This document shows, piece after piece, positions 22,403-34,337 of a DNA stretch of 64,000 nucleotides (the stretch's first letter is position 1; each line of letters opens with the position of its first letter). A program made the translations under genes and the position numbers. Location: positions 1 through 64,000 of the forward strand of contig JANCIK010000011.1 of NCBI GenBank assembly GCA_028532985.1, given 5' to 3'. The notes beneath the pieces are model-generated. The model did not search any database. It had not been told where the DNA came from and worked only from the letters and a program-made list of their open reading frames with translations. Source of the DNA: Stropharia rugosoannulata. Lineage: Eukaryota; Basidiomycota; Agaricomycetes; Agaricales; Strophariaceae.

Positions 22403-22988
22403 TTTTTGTAACATGGGGCAGGAGGGACATTTTCACGGATTAAATACTTTGTGCAGTGCAGCAGGTTAGCACAATCGACGTCATGACGAACTGCTTAGAA
22501 CGTTTCACTAAGTTGATCTTACCAATACACGATTGGTAAGGTGATACGGATCATCGATGGATTTAGCCATGAAGAAGGCTATATCGGGAAATGGTGGGGA
22601 GACAAATGGGAGGTCAAACTCCACTCCTGCTGAATAAGTCGCTCTACGCAAGCTCAACGTATCTGTGCCGTCTATGTTGGACATATTGTCCCAACGCCAA
22701 GAAAGCTCTATGTAGTGAGACTATCGAATCTCGAAGCTGAAGCTTCTAGAAGCACTTACTTGGCAATTACCGGCAGGTCGTGCTGAGTGGACTTTTCTCA
22801 CAATGCCCAGGGCCTGCTTGCCCTTTTTTTCATATAAGCGCAATCGATACCTGCGGTAAGGGTATACACGTTATCACTTATTACTTTGCGATCCAATTCG
22901 CGATGCACGATTGGTCTGTCAGCGTTAGCACTAGCAACCGTATCTTGGATTCGTGGTCGTCTGCCGTGTAACCGTTATTGTCTGCTAT
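22403..22988. other. Intergenic, SDR-3 promoter side
   Basis: TTAAATA at 22440-22446 about 40 bp upstream of SDR-3 is a plausible TATA-like box. The rest of the 586 bp carries no gene that I can support. Confidence 0.5.
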
Positions 22989-24084
22989 CTACCATTTCAG
23001 ATGCTCCCCTTTAACATTGTAGAACTGACCGCCCTCCCGCTCGCGTGTTGAGCTGTCTATAATTGTGACCAAGGAAGTAGCCACTTCCAGAGGCGTTGGT
23101 GCTGCGATACTTGATCCTACTGCTGAGAATAAGGCACCTTTCTTGTCTTCAGCTACACTGGAGTGTACTGTATACGGAAGGTTAAAAAGGTACTAATTCA
23201 ACAAATGTAGTGTAATTAACGTACACATTTCGGTATTTATAGCTCCAGGACATATGGGAAATGCGGCTAGGTTAACTATCAGATACTCCAGAAAAGGAGG
23301 TTAAATTCGTACATATACACACTCAACCAATCATTTTCGAAATGTATCTTTCGGGTTACCCAGTTAAGCGCGACCTTGCTTGCACCGTATGCCATACCGC
23401 CGAAGTCCAGTTTGATTATGTTCCCATCAAGAAGTGCAGCTGATGAGCTAATTGCGATAAAGCGTGGGGTTGTACTTTTTTTGAGAAGTGAGTACAGAGA
23501 TTGAAACAGGACTATGACTCCGGTGACATTGACCTGTAATAGATGCTATAACTCTGTCCAAATACATATATATGAGATAACATACATGAAAATGGTCATC
23601 CACGCTTTCAGGATTGATTTCGGAGACGTAAGCCACCGAATGGGCAATAGCTGGATTAGTAAAAGAATTAACATTCGTCGTAAATAATTGCGTACGAGTA
23701 ACTGAACCTCACCAGCATTAGCAATGACAGTGTCCAGCCGTCCATGGGCCCCTTCAATCTGCTTTCCTACAGATGCATTATTTTGTACGTCACCAGAGAC
23801 GAGTTTGATAATGGACAAGCGATCAGGGTATGTAAGCTTCAGATCAGTAAGCTCGATCGCTCTTTCTGGATCGCGAACGCCAGCGTATACAAATGCGTTA
23901 GCGTGGAGCTGCAGGATGTGCGTAACTAGCCCAAGGCCTGGAAATTTACGAGTTATATTCATAAGTCATAAAACAGTTCCAAAGGCAAATACACGAGTTT
24001 GCGTGCAATCGCCTACAAGATAGGAAACCCACCGAGACCCCTATTAGCTCCGGTTACGAGATATACAGTGGATGATCCTGACAT
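22989..24084 (-). CDS. SDR-4, Nor-1-like short-chain dehydrogenase, variant C-terminus
   Basis: Start ATG 24082-24084, stop TAG 22989-22991. Motifs: LVTGANRGLG, VIANAG, ISSSAAL, YGASK followed by VALNWVTRK (Val where most copies have Ala), PGAINTEM, and a divergent C-terminus STREREGGQF ending EHLKW. The tail groups with SDR-12 rather than with the neighbouring copies. Introns are slightly longer than in other copies. All catalytic residues are present. Confidence 0.84.
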
Positions 24085-24762
24085 TGCTAGGAAGAGTATG
24101 AAGAGTTTCCCTGGGAGATCTACCTAAACGCTCTATATAACAGTTTGCCCTTATATACATTGGGCTCATGTCTCTGAATAAATGCGCACCAATAGCTGTT
24201 CTTGGGATCCATGGGAAGTGAGAGAGAGACGGAGTGTAACATGTGCGTCGTGGGGTTTGCAAGGCATGTCCCGAAATTAAGCTGGTGCATGAGTCAAATG
24301 ATATGAGGCGGGTCCGGATTTTACGGACTTCTTCTTCAACGTGCAACTGCGGATGACTCGGGAGCAAAGATGGTTTATCAGCGATTCTGTATTGCTTCTG
24401 ACAATGATAACACATGTAGTTTATGAATAGAAATGAGTACTAGTGGAAAGCCGACTAAACTTAGAGACAGACATCCTCGCACATGGCACAAAGGCTGCAT
24501 GAGCCGTGGGTACATATATACATATAAATTGGTTTGTACCGTTGTCCTTCCCCATCGCAACGAGGACTTTCACAGCATATGGCGTATGAATTCAATGTGA
24601 TGATCCATCCCGTTGAGTAACTAACCTACGTACAACATGTAGTGTTGAGCGACATTGTGGAATCTGCATCCCCATAATCTTGAATCTCTCAGGCCATGCT
24701 CTGGGACTCCTTGCCCGGATCTGAGGTCACTAGCGGGACCATTTTTTTGATAGTGCCTCGGT
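24085..24762. other. Intergenic, SDR-4 to 7TM copy 2
   Basis: Contains the SDR-4 promoter. Short frames only (a 123-codon minus-strand frame at 24044-24415 overlaps the SDR-4 start and has no domain). Confidence 0.5.
24151..24157 (-). promoter_or_regulatory. TATA box of SDR-4
   Basis: TATATAA on the minus strand, 67 bp before the start codon. Confidence 0.6.
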
Positions 24763-26039
24763 TTACCATCTGGTCCTGGCTGGTTCAGGAAGGTCGAGTT
24801 TATTGACTGATTTCATATCGTTTTCGATGTCATCGAAGGGACTAATGGTGCGGCCTAGCCCTACTTGGATGCATCCATCATCTCCGTCGTTTCTTTCGAA
24901 CTTGAGTGTGGAGAACAGCGTAGATATTACCGTCTTATCCTCCGGCGACATGCATAAGCGTGCGACCATTATGGTAGGGGCCATACCCTTTATCAAACAG
25001 CATAGTAAGTACAACTGAATCGCTGCAAAGTGACTTTAACCGTACGCACAGCAAATGTGTTGAATATGGCGTCTGCGTAGAACCCGAGAACGTACCAGTT
25101 AAGGTTTGTCTGAGTGTGTGCAAAGCCCAGGATGCTAATCGCCCACAGAAGTGAGACGACAGCGTAGATCGCCGAAGACTCCACTAGCAGCTTAATGATC
25201 CTCTGTATCCGAGTGCTGACAATTGCATTGCACTCCTTCATAGCAGACATAATTTTGAATATGATCATAACCGTTGCGAGGAGTGTTGTGGTAAATGTGA
25301 CAAGAATTGCTATAGCTGTCAAGTCCAGAAGTACAACCTGGAGGCCGTGCAAAATGTTTGAGACTATCACGGCAAAATAAAGACCTGACAATATATGGCC
25401 AGTTGTGTATGTTTGGAGATGATATTCAAATTGATACGTACCTGTTTCCAGTGCAAGGAGGACCAATAAAAATGCCACTGAACGAATAGAACGACATATA
25501 TGATAGCAGCGCCATATCTGCCGAAAGAACGTCAGGGTATCACACATATAAAGAGTTTGACACCCACTATCAGCACATCTCCAAGTACCGAGCTTAGGTA
25601 AAGAAATAAGCTAGATGCGACGTTCATACCATGTGATGGACTCAGAGTGAATGTAAAGAACGTGGAAACCGGTTGCCCAATGAGACGCTGCTGTTGAGTT
25701 AGTTGAAGCCATTGAAGTATAGTTTGTCCGACGTTCGACAGATAAAGCAGAGTTATCACGCAGAGAACAAATCGGCTGGTTCTTCCGCGGCTTGTTACTG
25801 GAATCTAGTCAATACGGACTTCCCGCCATACGAAAAAGATATAATGGACTAACGGGAAACGTACATCGTACCCGTATAGACGGATGTATATATTCCTAAG
25901 TCAGGGCTTATTAAGTTAAAAAGCGACTTTGATAAGAAACATACATACCAGTTAGCAGAATGCTAAGAATCGCAGAATTAAATCCCCCAGAAATTACTGC
26001 TCGTTGAATAGAATCGGGAGGAGGGGTCGACAGAGACAT
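24763..26039 (-). CDS. 7TM orphan membrane protein, copy 2
   Basis: Start ATG 26037-26039, stop TAA 24763-24765. The N-terminus MSLSTPPPDSIQRAVISG is followed by FNSAILSILLTG, matching copy 3 (YNSALISILLTG). Later segments include VLGDVLIVG, IWRCYHICRSIRSV, IAILVTFTTTLLATVMIIF, IKLLVESSAIYAVVSLLWAI and GMAPTIMVAR, then an acidic soluble tail ending PEPARTRW. About seven membrane segments. It lies between SDR-4 and SDR-5 on the same strand. The function of the family is unknown; the topology would fit a receptor or transporter. No obvious break, though the small N-terminal exons were not fully resolved. Confidence 0.75.
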
Positions 26040-26523
26040 GGTTCAAAAGGGAGGAAGGGTATATCGCGCTATGTGAGGGACATGGTCCCCTTCTTATCTA
26101 TGCAGGCATCGCGTGCCTTGTTGAACTGTGAATTTGGAGTTTGTACTGCAGTCCATATCGAGAATCAAGATGGCTGTGATATAATAAGAGCGGTAATACG
26201 ACCTGCTCTGCCCGTTCGGAAGGTGACGCCACTGTTAATATGTTGTGACCTTTCAAAGCTGAAGCGCTGATACGTTCATGCTGCTGTACATGCTAGTCGC
26301 ATAACTGCCTCATGATTATGATGTATTATACACAACTATCTTATCGTTAGAGCTATTATCAGGCACAAAGGTAAGCTATACTTGGCGCTCGGCACTGACT
26401 GGCGAGTCCCCGAGTTGGCCGTGCCGCTCGAGGAAGATGAAGAAGAAAACACTCAGTGTTACAAATAAGCAGATATAACGGAAGTACACAGCGTCCTGTC
26501 TAACTTTCGGAAAGCATGCTTCT
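26040..26523. other. Intergenic, 7TM copy 2 to SDR-5
   Basis: 484 bp holding the 7TM promoter side and the 3' end of SDR-5. No gene seen. Confidence 0.5.
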
Positions 26524-27537
26524 CTACCACGGAATTTCCTTCCCCTCGGAATGTCGGAATTGGCCTCCGTCCTTCTCACGAGTTGAGTTATCGATAATGT
26601 GCAATACCGCCTTGGCCACCGCGTCGACGGATGGTGCCGCAGCGTTCGCGGAGGTCCACTTGGCGAACCAGCCAGAGGTGTCGGCTACCAAGGTGTACTT
26701 AACTGCACAGTATACAACGCACGTCAGATATTGAGGGGTGTATCCTTAGATCAAAAACGTACACATATCAGTGTCAATGGGCCGGGGAGAGAGTGGGAAG
26801 GAGACTGTGGTTTGCATCAATACATTGATAATGATTACCGAAACCTTCTGGTCCTTACCTAGCCATTCTTCTTCGAAGTGGATTTTCCTTGTCACCCAAT
26901 TGAGAGCGGCCTTGCTAGCTCCGTATGCGACACTGCCAACAGGAAGAGTCACCATCACCCCGGCGATGCACCCGACGACCGTGCTCATAGGCACGAAGCG
27001 CGGCTGTGCGCTGCATCGGAGCAGTTCGCGCACTGCTTGGAAGAGCACTGTCGGGCCGAGAACGTTCACGCGGTAGTGCTCTGCCATTGCAGCAGCCTCG
27101 ACGTCTTCCACGCGAGCCATGGTCTGCCATATACCTGCACAATAGGCGGAGTCAGTGAGAGTGGAAGTGATGAAACGGAGCAGTGTATGTGCACCTGCGT
27201 TGGCAATGACGGTGTCTATTCGCCCGTGACGCTCCGCGATCTCTGCAGCCATTCCAGCATTACTCTCCGCATCGGCAGAGATGCACTGGACACGGGAGAT
27301 ACGTCCGGGGTACCTCTCTTCAAGGTCCTTTAGTGCATGGGACTCCTCTGGTGCGCGTGTCCCGGCGTATACAAATGCGGTACTGTGTTCCTCCAAAATG
27401 CGCAGGACGAGACTGAGTCCTGAACATAGTGAAATAATGACCTTTACTCAGCAGCTCAGGGAATCAATAAGAATGTCGTTACCCAGACCACGGTTTGCAC
27501 CAGTGACGAGATAAACTAAAGAGTACTCAGAAGTCAT
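26524..27537 (-). CDS. SDR-5, Nor-1-like short-chain dehydrogenase
   Basis: Start ATG 27535-27537, stop TAG 26524-26526. Motifs: LVTGANRGLG, GRIDTVIANAG, MSTVVG (catalytic Ser kept but flanked by Met and Thr instead of ISSS), YGASK, an unusual SPRPIDTDM where most copies have CPGPVDTDM, then STREKDGGQF ending KEIPW. The region before the signature is rich in Ala and Trp (GWFAKWTSANAAAPS). Codon use is more GC-rich than in SDR-3 or SDR-4. Complete. Confidence 0.84.
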
Positions 27538-28234
27538 GGCGAGCTCGAGTCAAGTAAGAGACCGAATTTACTTGCCATTTACCTGGCAAGTCTCATGCCT
27601 TAAATACGTTCAGAGCGCCCTCCCGTCCGTATCAATCCGATTTCTTCCAGTTGCTTAAAAGATTGGACATTTCCCTGTTCATATAGTGAGGGTTCAGTAA
27701 CAATCGCGCAGCGGATGGGATCGGAAAGACAGCCGTGCTCCCACTGAGGCGCATTGTCTCGTACAGGTGGTACATATCTCTCTCTCATGAGGTAAAAAAG
27801 GACAATAAGAGGTAAGGTCGAGGTAAGGGCGGTAGCTCTTCCAGCTTACAGGATCATGTCGGTGAATACTGATAGCAGCGAAGAACGAGCCTCGAATGAC
27901 AATAGAGTAGAAAGACGTGGGAGATGCATACATAATCACGGTATTATGCTAAATATTCGCTCAATACAAACTTGATCGTACGAACTCAATAGAACTCATA
28001 ACTCAATAAGTATGTACGAGTCCTGCCGGCGGCATAATCCCAGAATAATCAAGTGCTTATTCGGCGTAGCAACCGCACAGTTACTGTTACGCAGTCATGT
28101 CACTTTCTATAAATGATCTTCGCCAAAACTTCGTCTCCTCAGAAGCTCCAAAGTTCAACGTTCAAACTCTGTCCATAACACCTAACTACTTATAACAGAA
28201 ATGGATGACAATTTAACCGAAGTAGCCGAGAGCA
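27538..28234. other. Intergenic, SDR-5 to SDR-6
   Basis: A TATTTAA box near 27601 on the minus strand serves SDR-5. Two short overlapping minus frames (62 and 81 codons) at 27600-27939 show no domain. Confidence 0.5.
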
Positions 28235-29313
28235 TCACCAGTTCAATATCGCCCCATTCTGATCGTAGAATAACCCCCCGTGTGTCTCTCTCGCGGAGGC
28301 GTTCACGACGTTGAGAACTCGCTCCGCGGCTTCTTCGGGGGTGGGCAGCTTTGGGATGATTTCCTTCATTTTCTCGGATAATCCAGTCGTGTCCCGCGCG
28401 ATGTTGTTATGTACTGATCATGTCTCCGCAGATGAGTCTTTTATCCATTGAAATTTTTATGGGAGAAAGGACGCACCCATGTCTGTGTCGACGGCCCCGG
28501 GGCATATTGGGAAGGTTACTACAGTGAGCATGGGGCAATTCAGGTAAGTATTATTTAATCAGAGCATATCAAAAAAAACTCCATGACATACCAAGCCAGT
28601 CATTTTCAAAGTGCATCTTCCGTATTGCCCAGTTCAGGGCAGCCTTGCTTGTACCGTACGATATACAGTGCATCGGGAGGTTCATCATCTCCCATGTGAG
28701 TCGCCCAGAGGAAGAGCTGATGGCCACAAAGCGCGGCTCTGCGCTCTTGCGTAAAAGTGGATGGAGAGCCTGGAAGAGCACGATGGGGCCCGTTACGTTC
28801 ACCTGGCGTTCAATTATGCATCAGTGCAACCCTTGGATGAACAAGGCCGAATATATGTATATGACGCACGTGGAAGTGTTCGTCGAGCTCACTGGGTGCA
28901 ACGCTCGCGACGGGTGCCGTGTAGTCTCCAATACCTGCAGTCTGTCAATGAAATATTGCTGATCAGCCAGTGGAACACTCACCAGCATTGGCGATGACGG
29001 TGTCGACGCGCCCGTGGCGCGCCTGGATTTGCTCTGCCGCCGCTTTGTTGCCGTCCACATCCGCCGCAACAAGTTTCACGAGTGCGAGACGCTCTGGGTA
29101 CTTTTGATGAAGCTCCCTGAGTGCTTTAGCGCTGCCGCCTTCGGGGTCGCGCACGCCTGCGTATATGAACACGTTGGTATGCTTGACGAGGATATTCGTG
29201 ACGAGTCCGAGACCTGCAGGGTTTGAGTCATTGACACAAGACTGGAGCAAAGAAGATTCACCGAGCCCTCTGTTCGCCCCAGAGACAAGGTAGACAGTGT
29301 TTGTTGTGATCAT
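28235..29313 (-). CDS. SDR-6, Nor-1-like short-chain dehydrogenase, 'GGLF' subtype
   Basis: Start ATG 29311-29313, stop TGA 28235-28237. Motifs: LVSGANRGLG, GRVDTVIANAG, ISSSSGR, YGTSK, HFENDWLG, PGAVDTDM, and a C-terminus SARETHGGLF followed by YDQNGAILNW. This C-terminus, with HGGLFY in place of DGGQF.H, is shared with SDR-7 and SDR-11 and defines a subgroup. Between the second and third exons it has a short exon IGDYTAPVASV that varies among copies. Intact. Confidence 0.85.
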
Positions 29314-29354
29314 ATCTATTTAATGATTGTGTTCGGTGTACTAGATTGTATTCA

Positions 29355-29361
29355 TTTATAT
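29355..29361 (-). promoter_or_regulatory. TATA box of SDR-6
   Basis: ATATAAA on the minus strand 42 bp before the start codon, implying a very short leader. Confidence 0.6.
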
Positions 29362-29543
29362 CTAGTGTTTCTTATCAGGAATTAATTTATAGACGATAAC
29401 AATCTGTTGGGGCTGACCAGCATCTCACAAGGTGTGCGAGCCTTGATCATTATCAAGTCTTGTTCTTACTCATCACGAGGTCTGAGTTTGAGCGTTCGGA
29501 TTCTCGGAAGGCACTGATGGTATCCACTCCCCAAATATAGGTA

Positions 29544-30141
29544 CAGTCGAACCTGCCATAGTCCATACATGTGATAGGCCATAACCCCTTATACCCCATA
29601 GAAAAACCGGTCCACCGAATTGGTTCGCAGGGAAATTGGGCCCAAATCCTATAACCCTCTGATACTCCATACCCCATACCTTTTTTGAGGAAAATTAGGG
29701 GTAAATCCCATAGGTTCCCAGGGTTCTGGGCCTTAATCTAGGCATCATTCAGTACAAAAGAATATATTACTCCTTGATTCTGTGTACAGCATCATTATAT
29801 AGTGATATATCTGACAATTTTAGCGATTATACACATTTCTAGAGGTAGTTTGGGCGCCATTTCGCGAGGTAATCCAGTCACGTGAGACATTTACATTTTC
29901 TTAAGGGCAACGGCATCGAAGATTAGTTAACAATAATCAACCTTTATATATGGCTCATAGCATACGGTAGTGTCCTCAATGTATATAAGACATTATTATG
30001 CTAAAATCTACACTTTATGTACAGTAAATGTGAAGGCAAAAATACGGTCTATTTTTAGCCCATTTTTGGTATCCCATACCCTGTAAAATCCCATACCTGG
30101 ACGCGTCCACCGACAGGTATGGGCTTTGACAGGTTCTACTG
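29544..30141. mobile_element. Pogo-like MITE 1 (TA target duplication)
   Basis: 598 bp, starting CAGTCGAACCTGCCATAG and ending TGACAGGTTCTACTG, flanked on both sides by TA. The ends are imperfect inverted repeats (the right end read inward starts CAGTAGAACCTGTCAAAG). The CAGT ends and TA duplication are features of the pogo/Tigger branch of Tc1-mariner. There is no transposase frame. The inner part repeats variants of CCATAACCCC/CCCATACC. It is similar in size, ends and some internal sequence (TCTATTTTTAG region) to MITE 2. The divergent ends suggest it is the older of the two. Confidence 0.82.
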
Positions 30142-30748
30142 TACTTACTCTTTGACCTGTTTCTTCGGCAGTCTCATGTTTTGATCTCTCCCTGATTTTT
30201 CTGCTACGGTACATAGTGACTTTCTGATGTGATACAGCCTCGTAGATGTGTATCTGTGTTTGATGTTCATTGTATTCGGAATACCAATCACAATTCCGAA
30301 GATACGACCCAAATCAACTCCGCATCATCTATGTACCTCCACTTGATCATGACCATCACATCGGATAAACAAACTCTGAGACAATAATTAAAGCAAAGTA
30401 TGATTTTCTTCCGGCATTGTTGCTGAGCTCTCGTAGCTGCTGGGTGACATGAGATTGTACTTCGCGGCGTTCCATTTACATAGCCGCGAACAAATACGCG
30501 TTCATGCCGAAAATGTCCCGTGATATCCCGGGTCTGCAGTGTCATCCGACTTTGAGGACGCGAAAAGCTCACTTCATGTAAAGACACGCTGAGCTCGTGA
30601 AGCACGGTGAGTCAAGACGCTGTCAAAGCTGTAGCTATCTCTCATTGTCTACTACTACAGCTCTGCTTACGGGGAGAATGACTCTAGCTCTACATTATAC
30701 AGTTTCTGCGGCAGCTACAGAGAAGCTACAGACGACTCTTACTGCGCT
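30142..30748. other. Intergenic, MITE 1 to SDR-7
   Basis: 607 bp. A 105-codon minus frame at 30288-30605 has no recognisable feature. Otherwise this is the 3' flank of SDR-7. Confidence 0.5.
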
Positions 30749-31808
30749 TTACCATTCCATCACGGCGCCCTTCTGGTCGTAGAAGAGGCCTCCGTGGGTC
30801 TCGCGGGTAGAGGAATCGACCACCTTCAGGACTGCTTCTGCGGCCTCCTCCGCGGTAGGGAACTTTGGAATAGTGTCTCGCAGCTTCGCGAACATGCCAG
30901 TGGTATCCCTGGCTGCATTGGTCTGCACTGTACCCCACAAACCAACACCATGTCAGAATATAACGACCTGAGCAGAATTCAAAACTGATACTCACTCATA
31001 TCGGTATCCACTGCTCCGGGGCAGATCGGGAACGCGACTGGGAAACATAAGTATGTATATGGACTTTGAGAAATCAACACGTAGACTCACCTAACCAGTC
31101 GTTCTCGAAGTGCATCTTACGGGTCGCCCAGTTCAACGCAGCTTTGCTGGCGCTGTATGCCACACTCTTGAATGGTGCTTGTATCATCATACCCGTCAGA
31201 CGTCCAGCGGATGAGCTGATAGGTACAAATCTTGGGGCAGAACTCTTGCGCAGGAGGTGCTGGATGGCCTGGAAGAGCACTATTGTCCCGGTGACGTTGA
31301 CCTGCGCACGGGAACAGGATTGTCAACGATGGCCCTGGTGAGGGCAGGGCAACTCACGTGGAAATGCTCATCGAGGTCAGACGGGGGTACGTCCCCGACG
31401 CTTTCCATGCTGTGCCCAATTGCTTAGTGGCCATTTATTAGATCCGGCGTTCCTCAGAAGCAGCTGGACTCACCAGCGTTCGCTATCACAACGTCCAGAC
31501 GTCCGTGCCGCGTACTGATCTGCTCTGCGACGACCTTGTTTCCCTCCACGTCTGCTGAGACGAGTCTCACCACTGCGAGGCGACCTGGGTAGGTGCCTTC
31601 GAGGGCCCGAAGAGCCGAGACGCTTCCTCCCAAAGGGTCGCGCGCCCCAGCATATACGAAAGCTTCCGGGTGTTTGGCAAGGATCTGCGTTACGAGTCCG
31701 AGGCCTGTCATACCATCAACTCATCGCTCAGGTCAGTGAAGCGGGGAGTACCGTACCCAGTCCCCTGTTCGCGCCTGAGACGAGATATACTATGCCGGCA
31801 GAAGACAT
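30749..31808 (-). CDS. SDR-7, Nor-1-like short-chain dehydrogenase, 'GGLF' subtype
   Basis: Start ATG 31806-31808, stop TAA 30749-30751. Motifs: LVSGANRGLG, RLDVVIANAG, ISSSAGR, YSASK, HFENDWLG, PGAVDTDM and STRETHGGLF ending KGAVMEW. Closest in its signature to SDR-6 and SDR-11. It is bracketed by two related pogo-like MITEs, one ending 608 bp downstream and one starting 121 bp upstream of its ATG. All catalytic residues are present. Confidence 0.86.
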
Positions 31809-31851
31809 CGTCGAAACGTTGTTTGGATATTATAGGTGAGGTACGTCCTCG

Positions 31852-31859
31852 TTTATATA
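31852..31859 (-). promoter_or_regulatory. TATA box of SDR-7
   Basis: TATATAAA on the minus strand 44 bp before the start codon and about 70 bp from the end of MITE 2, which therefore sits in the upstream regulatory region. Confidence 0.65.
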
Positions 31860-31928
31860 TGCCAGTCTATTCTACTAATAACCGTTTCTGTACCATGTAT
31901 GGACTTGCAGGGATGCCTAGAATAGCTA

Positions 31929-32536
31929 CAGTCGAACCCCTCATAACCCATAGCCATCCGGAGTCACCCCGGGCTATGGGTTTTGAGGGGTTATGGGTTG
32001 CAAGAGGTGCGATAAAAATAGACCAAAAATATTTTACACTCCAACTTTTTCCAACTCCTAATAATTGTGCTCTACTTGTCGCGCAGCTTCTATGACACCT
32101 CTTTGTTATACAATAATGGCTCCAATATGTCGATGACACGTTACTCAATGCCTTTTTTGTTGTCCTACTGCTCTTTGTCGGACAATAAAATGCCCTCTGT
32201 CGGAGCTTGAATTTGTTTTTGTACCCAAGAAGTCCATTTTTGGTCAGTTTTCCGAGCATCAATTGGTTCGAGAGTCAGTATGAAAGTAATGATTTTGGAT
32301 CGAAATGCGATTTTTAAGGTTTTTCGGCCAACAGAGTCATAATTTGGTAAGTCCGGCCCCAATTATGCTGGAACCAAAACCCATACTTGATCTTCACATC
32401 CTATGGGTTATGGGTTAGTGCGGACCTATGGGTTATGTGCTGCAAATCCCCGCCTACCAACTCGGTGGAAGGACTTTTCTATGGGTTATGTGGGGTTATG
32501 GGTTTTGGGGGGCATGGGTTATAAGGGGTTCGACTG
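31929..32536. mobile_element. Pogo-like MITE 2 (TA target duplication)
   Basis: 608 bp, starting CAGTCGAACCCCTCATAACC and ending TAAGGGGTTCGACTG, with TA on each side (31927-31928 and 32537-32538). The outermost 14 bases of the two ends are perfectly complementary. Several internal copies of ATGGGTTATGGGTT-like sequence occur near both ends. No transposase frame, so non-autonomous. Together with MITE 1 it encloses SDR-7. Confidence 0.88.
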
Positions 32537-32836
32537 TAGGTGTACGTGAGATTTGTGGCCAATTTGTGAACAGTGTCATTCATTTGAATCTTGATTACTC
32601 ATCACGAGCTCCGCAGTGCCGGCGCTTGAAGTACCGCGTCGGAAGGTGATGGAACTCAGTGCATAAGTCAATTATACGGGTAGCTAGCTCTTTGAATTTC
32701 GTCCTTTAGTACTCATTGTTGGAAACGCCCAACCTAATTATAGACACGGAAATAGGTTCATAAATTCATATAGACGTAGTCACCAGTTTCTAATAGAGGG
32801 CTACATTGCAAGCGCGATGAAAACCAACTTAATTGT
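32537..32836. other. Intergenic, MITE 2 to SDR-8
   Basis: 300 bp forming the 3' flank of SDR-8; nothing else seen. Confidence 0.5.
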
Positions 32837-33885
32837 CTACCACTGCAAGTGTGTACCGTCGATGTGAAGAAAGTGTCCTCCATCTTTTTCGCGCGTGGAC
32901 TGATCAATGAGATTGAGAAGGGTTAGGGAAGCGTCCGCGACCTGGGGAATTGCTTGGTTACTGGCTTCGACCGTCTTCTTCAAAAGCCCCGTCTTGTCTA
33001 TTTCCATACTGTTGCTCACTTGACGGGTCACTCGTCAGCTAGTAAGGAAGATATACTCATCTATAGGAAGACTTACTCATATCTGTGCTGACGGGACCGG
33101 GGTTAAGAGGGAATGCCACTGAATGCTCAGGCATCAGATACCCGTTAATAATCCGTATAAAACAAGAAGCAGACCTAGCCATTCATTTTCAAAATGTATC
33201 TTCCTGGTGGCCCAGTTGAGAGCGGCCTTGGATACACCATACGAGACACCTCCCATGGGTAATTTTAGCATCCAACCCTCTAGGGAGCCAATTCCGCTGC
33301 TAATTGGGACGAAGCGTGGATAAGCGCTCTTTTTGAGAAGATTGAACATGGCCTGGAAGAGCACTACAGTCCCGGCGACATTGACCTACACGGCACGCAT
33401 TCAAAGGGCCGATGAATAGTAAAATTAGTGGTTAATTACCTTAAAATGTTCTTGTAGGCTGTCAGAATTGACTACCGAGACGAGGTCCATATCGCTCGCC
33501 ATTCCTGCAATGGTAAATGCCAGTTTTGTGCCTATCCGTGGGAAGTGTGAAATCGATTCTCTCACCTGCGTTAGCTATTACCGTGTCCACGCGCCCATGT
33601 CGTTCTTCAATCACCTTAGCAACCGCGGCATTTCCTTCGACGTCAGCAGACACAAGCTTGACTATTTCCAGCCTATCTGAAAACTTCTGCTTCAGCTCAG
33701 TGAGGGCCGTCGCGCTGTTGGGATTTCGGGCTCCAGCATAGACAAAGGCGTCATCGTGCTTGGCAAGTATCTGGCTGACGAAACCGAGGCCTAAATTGGA
33801 GTATCAGAAGTTGGACTGTGATTAAACGTTGTACAGTACCGATGCCACGGTTTGCCCCAGATACGACGTAGATAGTAGACACCAT
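32837..33885 (-). CDS. SDR-8, Nor-1-like short-chain dehydrogenase
   Basis: Start ATG 33883-33885. Motifs: VVSGANRGIG, GRVDTVIANAG, ISSGIGS, YGVSK, HFENEWLG, PGPVSTDM, STREKDGGHF ending THLQW. It is the closest relative of the broken SDR-9 next to it (MVSTIYVV against MTSTIYVV, DGTHLQW against DGTHLPW), so the two are a recent tandem pair. Intact: the codon that is a stop in SDR-9 reads GCC here. Confidence 0.86.
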
Positions 33886-33946
33886 TTGTAGCGGTTCTCT
33901 TTTAGTAGTGTTGTTCTTAGTTCTTTCTTCCCAACAAAACCGTCGC

Positions 33947-33954
33947 TTTATATA
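33947..33954 (-). promoter_or_regulatory. TATA box of SDR-8
   Basis: TATATAAA on the minus strand 62 bp before the start codon. Confidence 0.6.
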
Positions 33955-34337
33955 CATTCTGAAGTCTCCAAATTTGGGGTTCAAAGTTTGACATCCGGAA
34001 GAGATAGATAGCAATTCGAGTTTGTCATTAAAGCTACTGAATGTAGCATCGGATAAGGGCGTTCCAGGTCCCTATGAAATGTGTAATCGATGTTATGCCG
34101 TGGGATCCTGTGTTATTGCTCTACTCCGGCCTGGTGAGATTTTGCGAATTGATATAATCCAAAACACTAGAAAGGTGTACATCCTAAAAATTTTGAAGCT
34201 TGTTTATTGGTGCTAGACTACTGATCCAAGAAAAATAGGAATGTGGGATAAAACGGCCTGAGATGTACGGATTCCTCGACAATAAGTGAGGTAGCTCAGT
34301 ATGGTAATTGTCTTGCCATAATGAAATCGATCAAATA
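33955..34337. other. Intergenic, SDR-8 to SDR-9
   Basis: About 380 bp; upstream sequence of SDR-8 and 3' flank of SDR-9. A 64-codon plus frame at 34022-34216 is not convincing. Confidence 0.5.

Noticed and set aside
32520..32540. GGTTCGA near 32530 as a tRNA T-loop
   Set aside because: It is the terminal inverted repeat of MITE 2.
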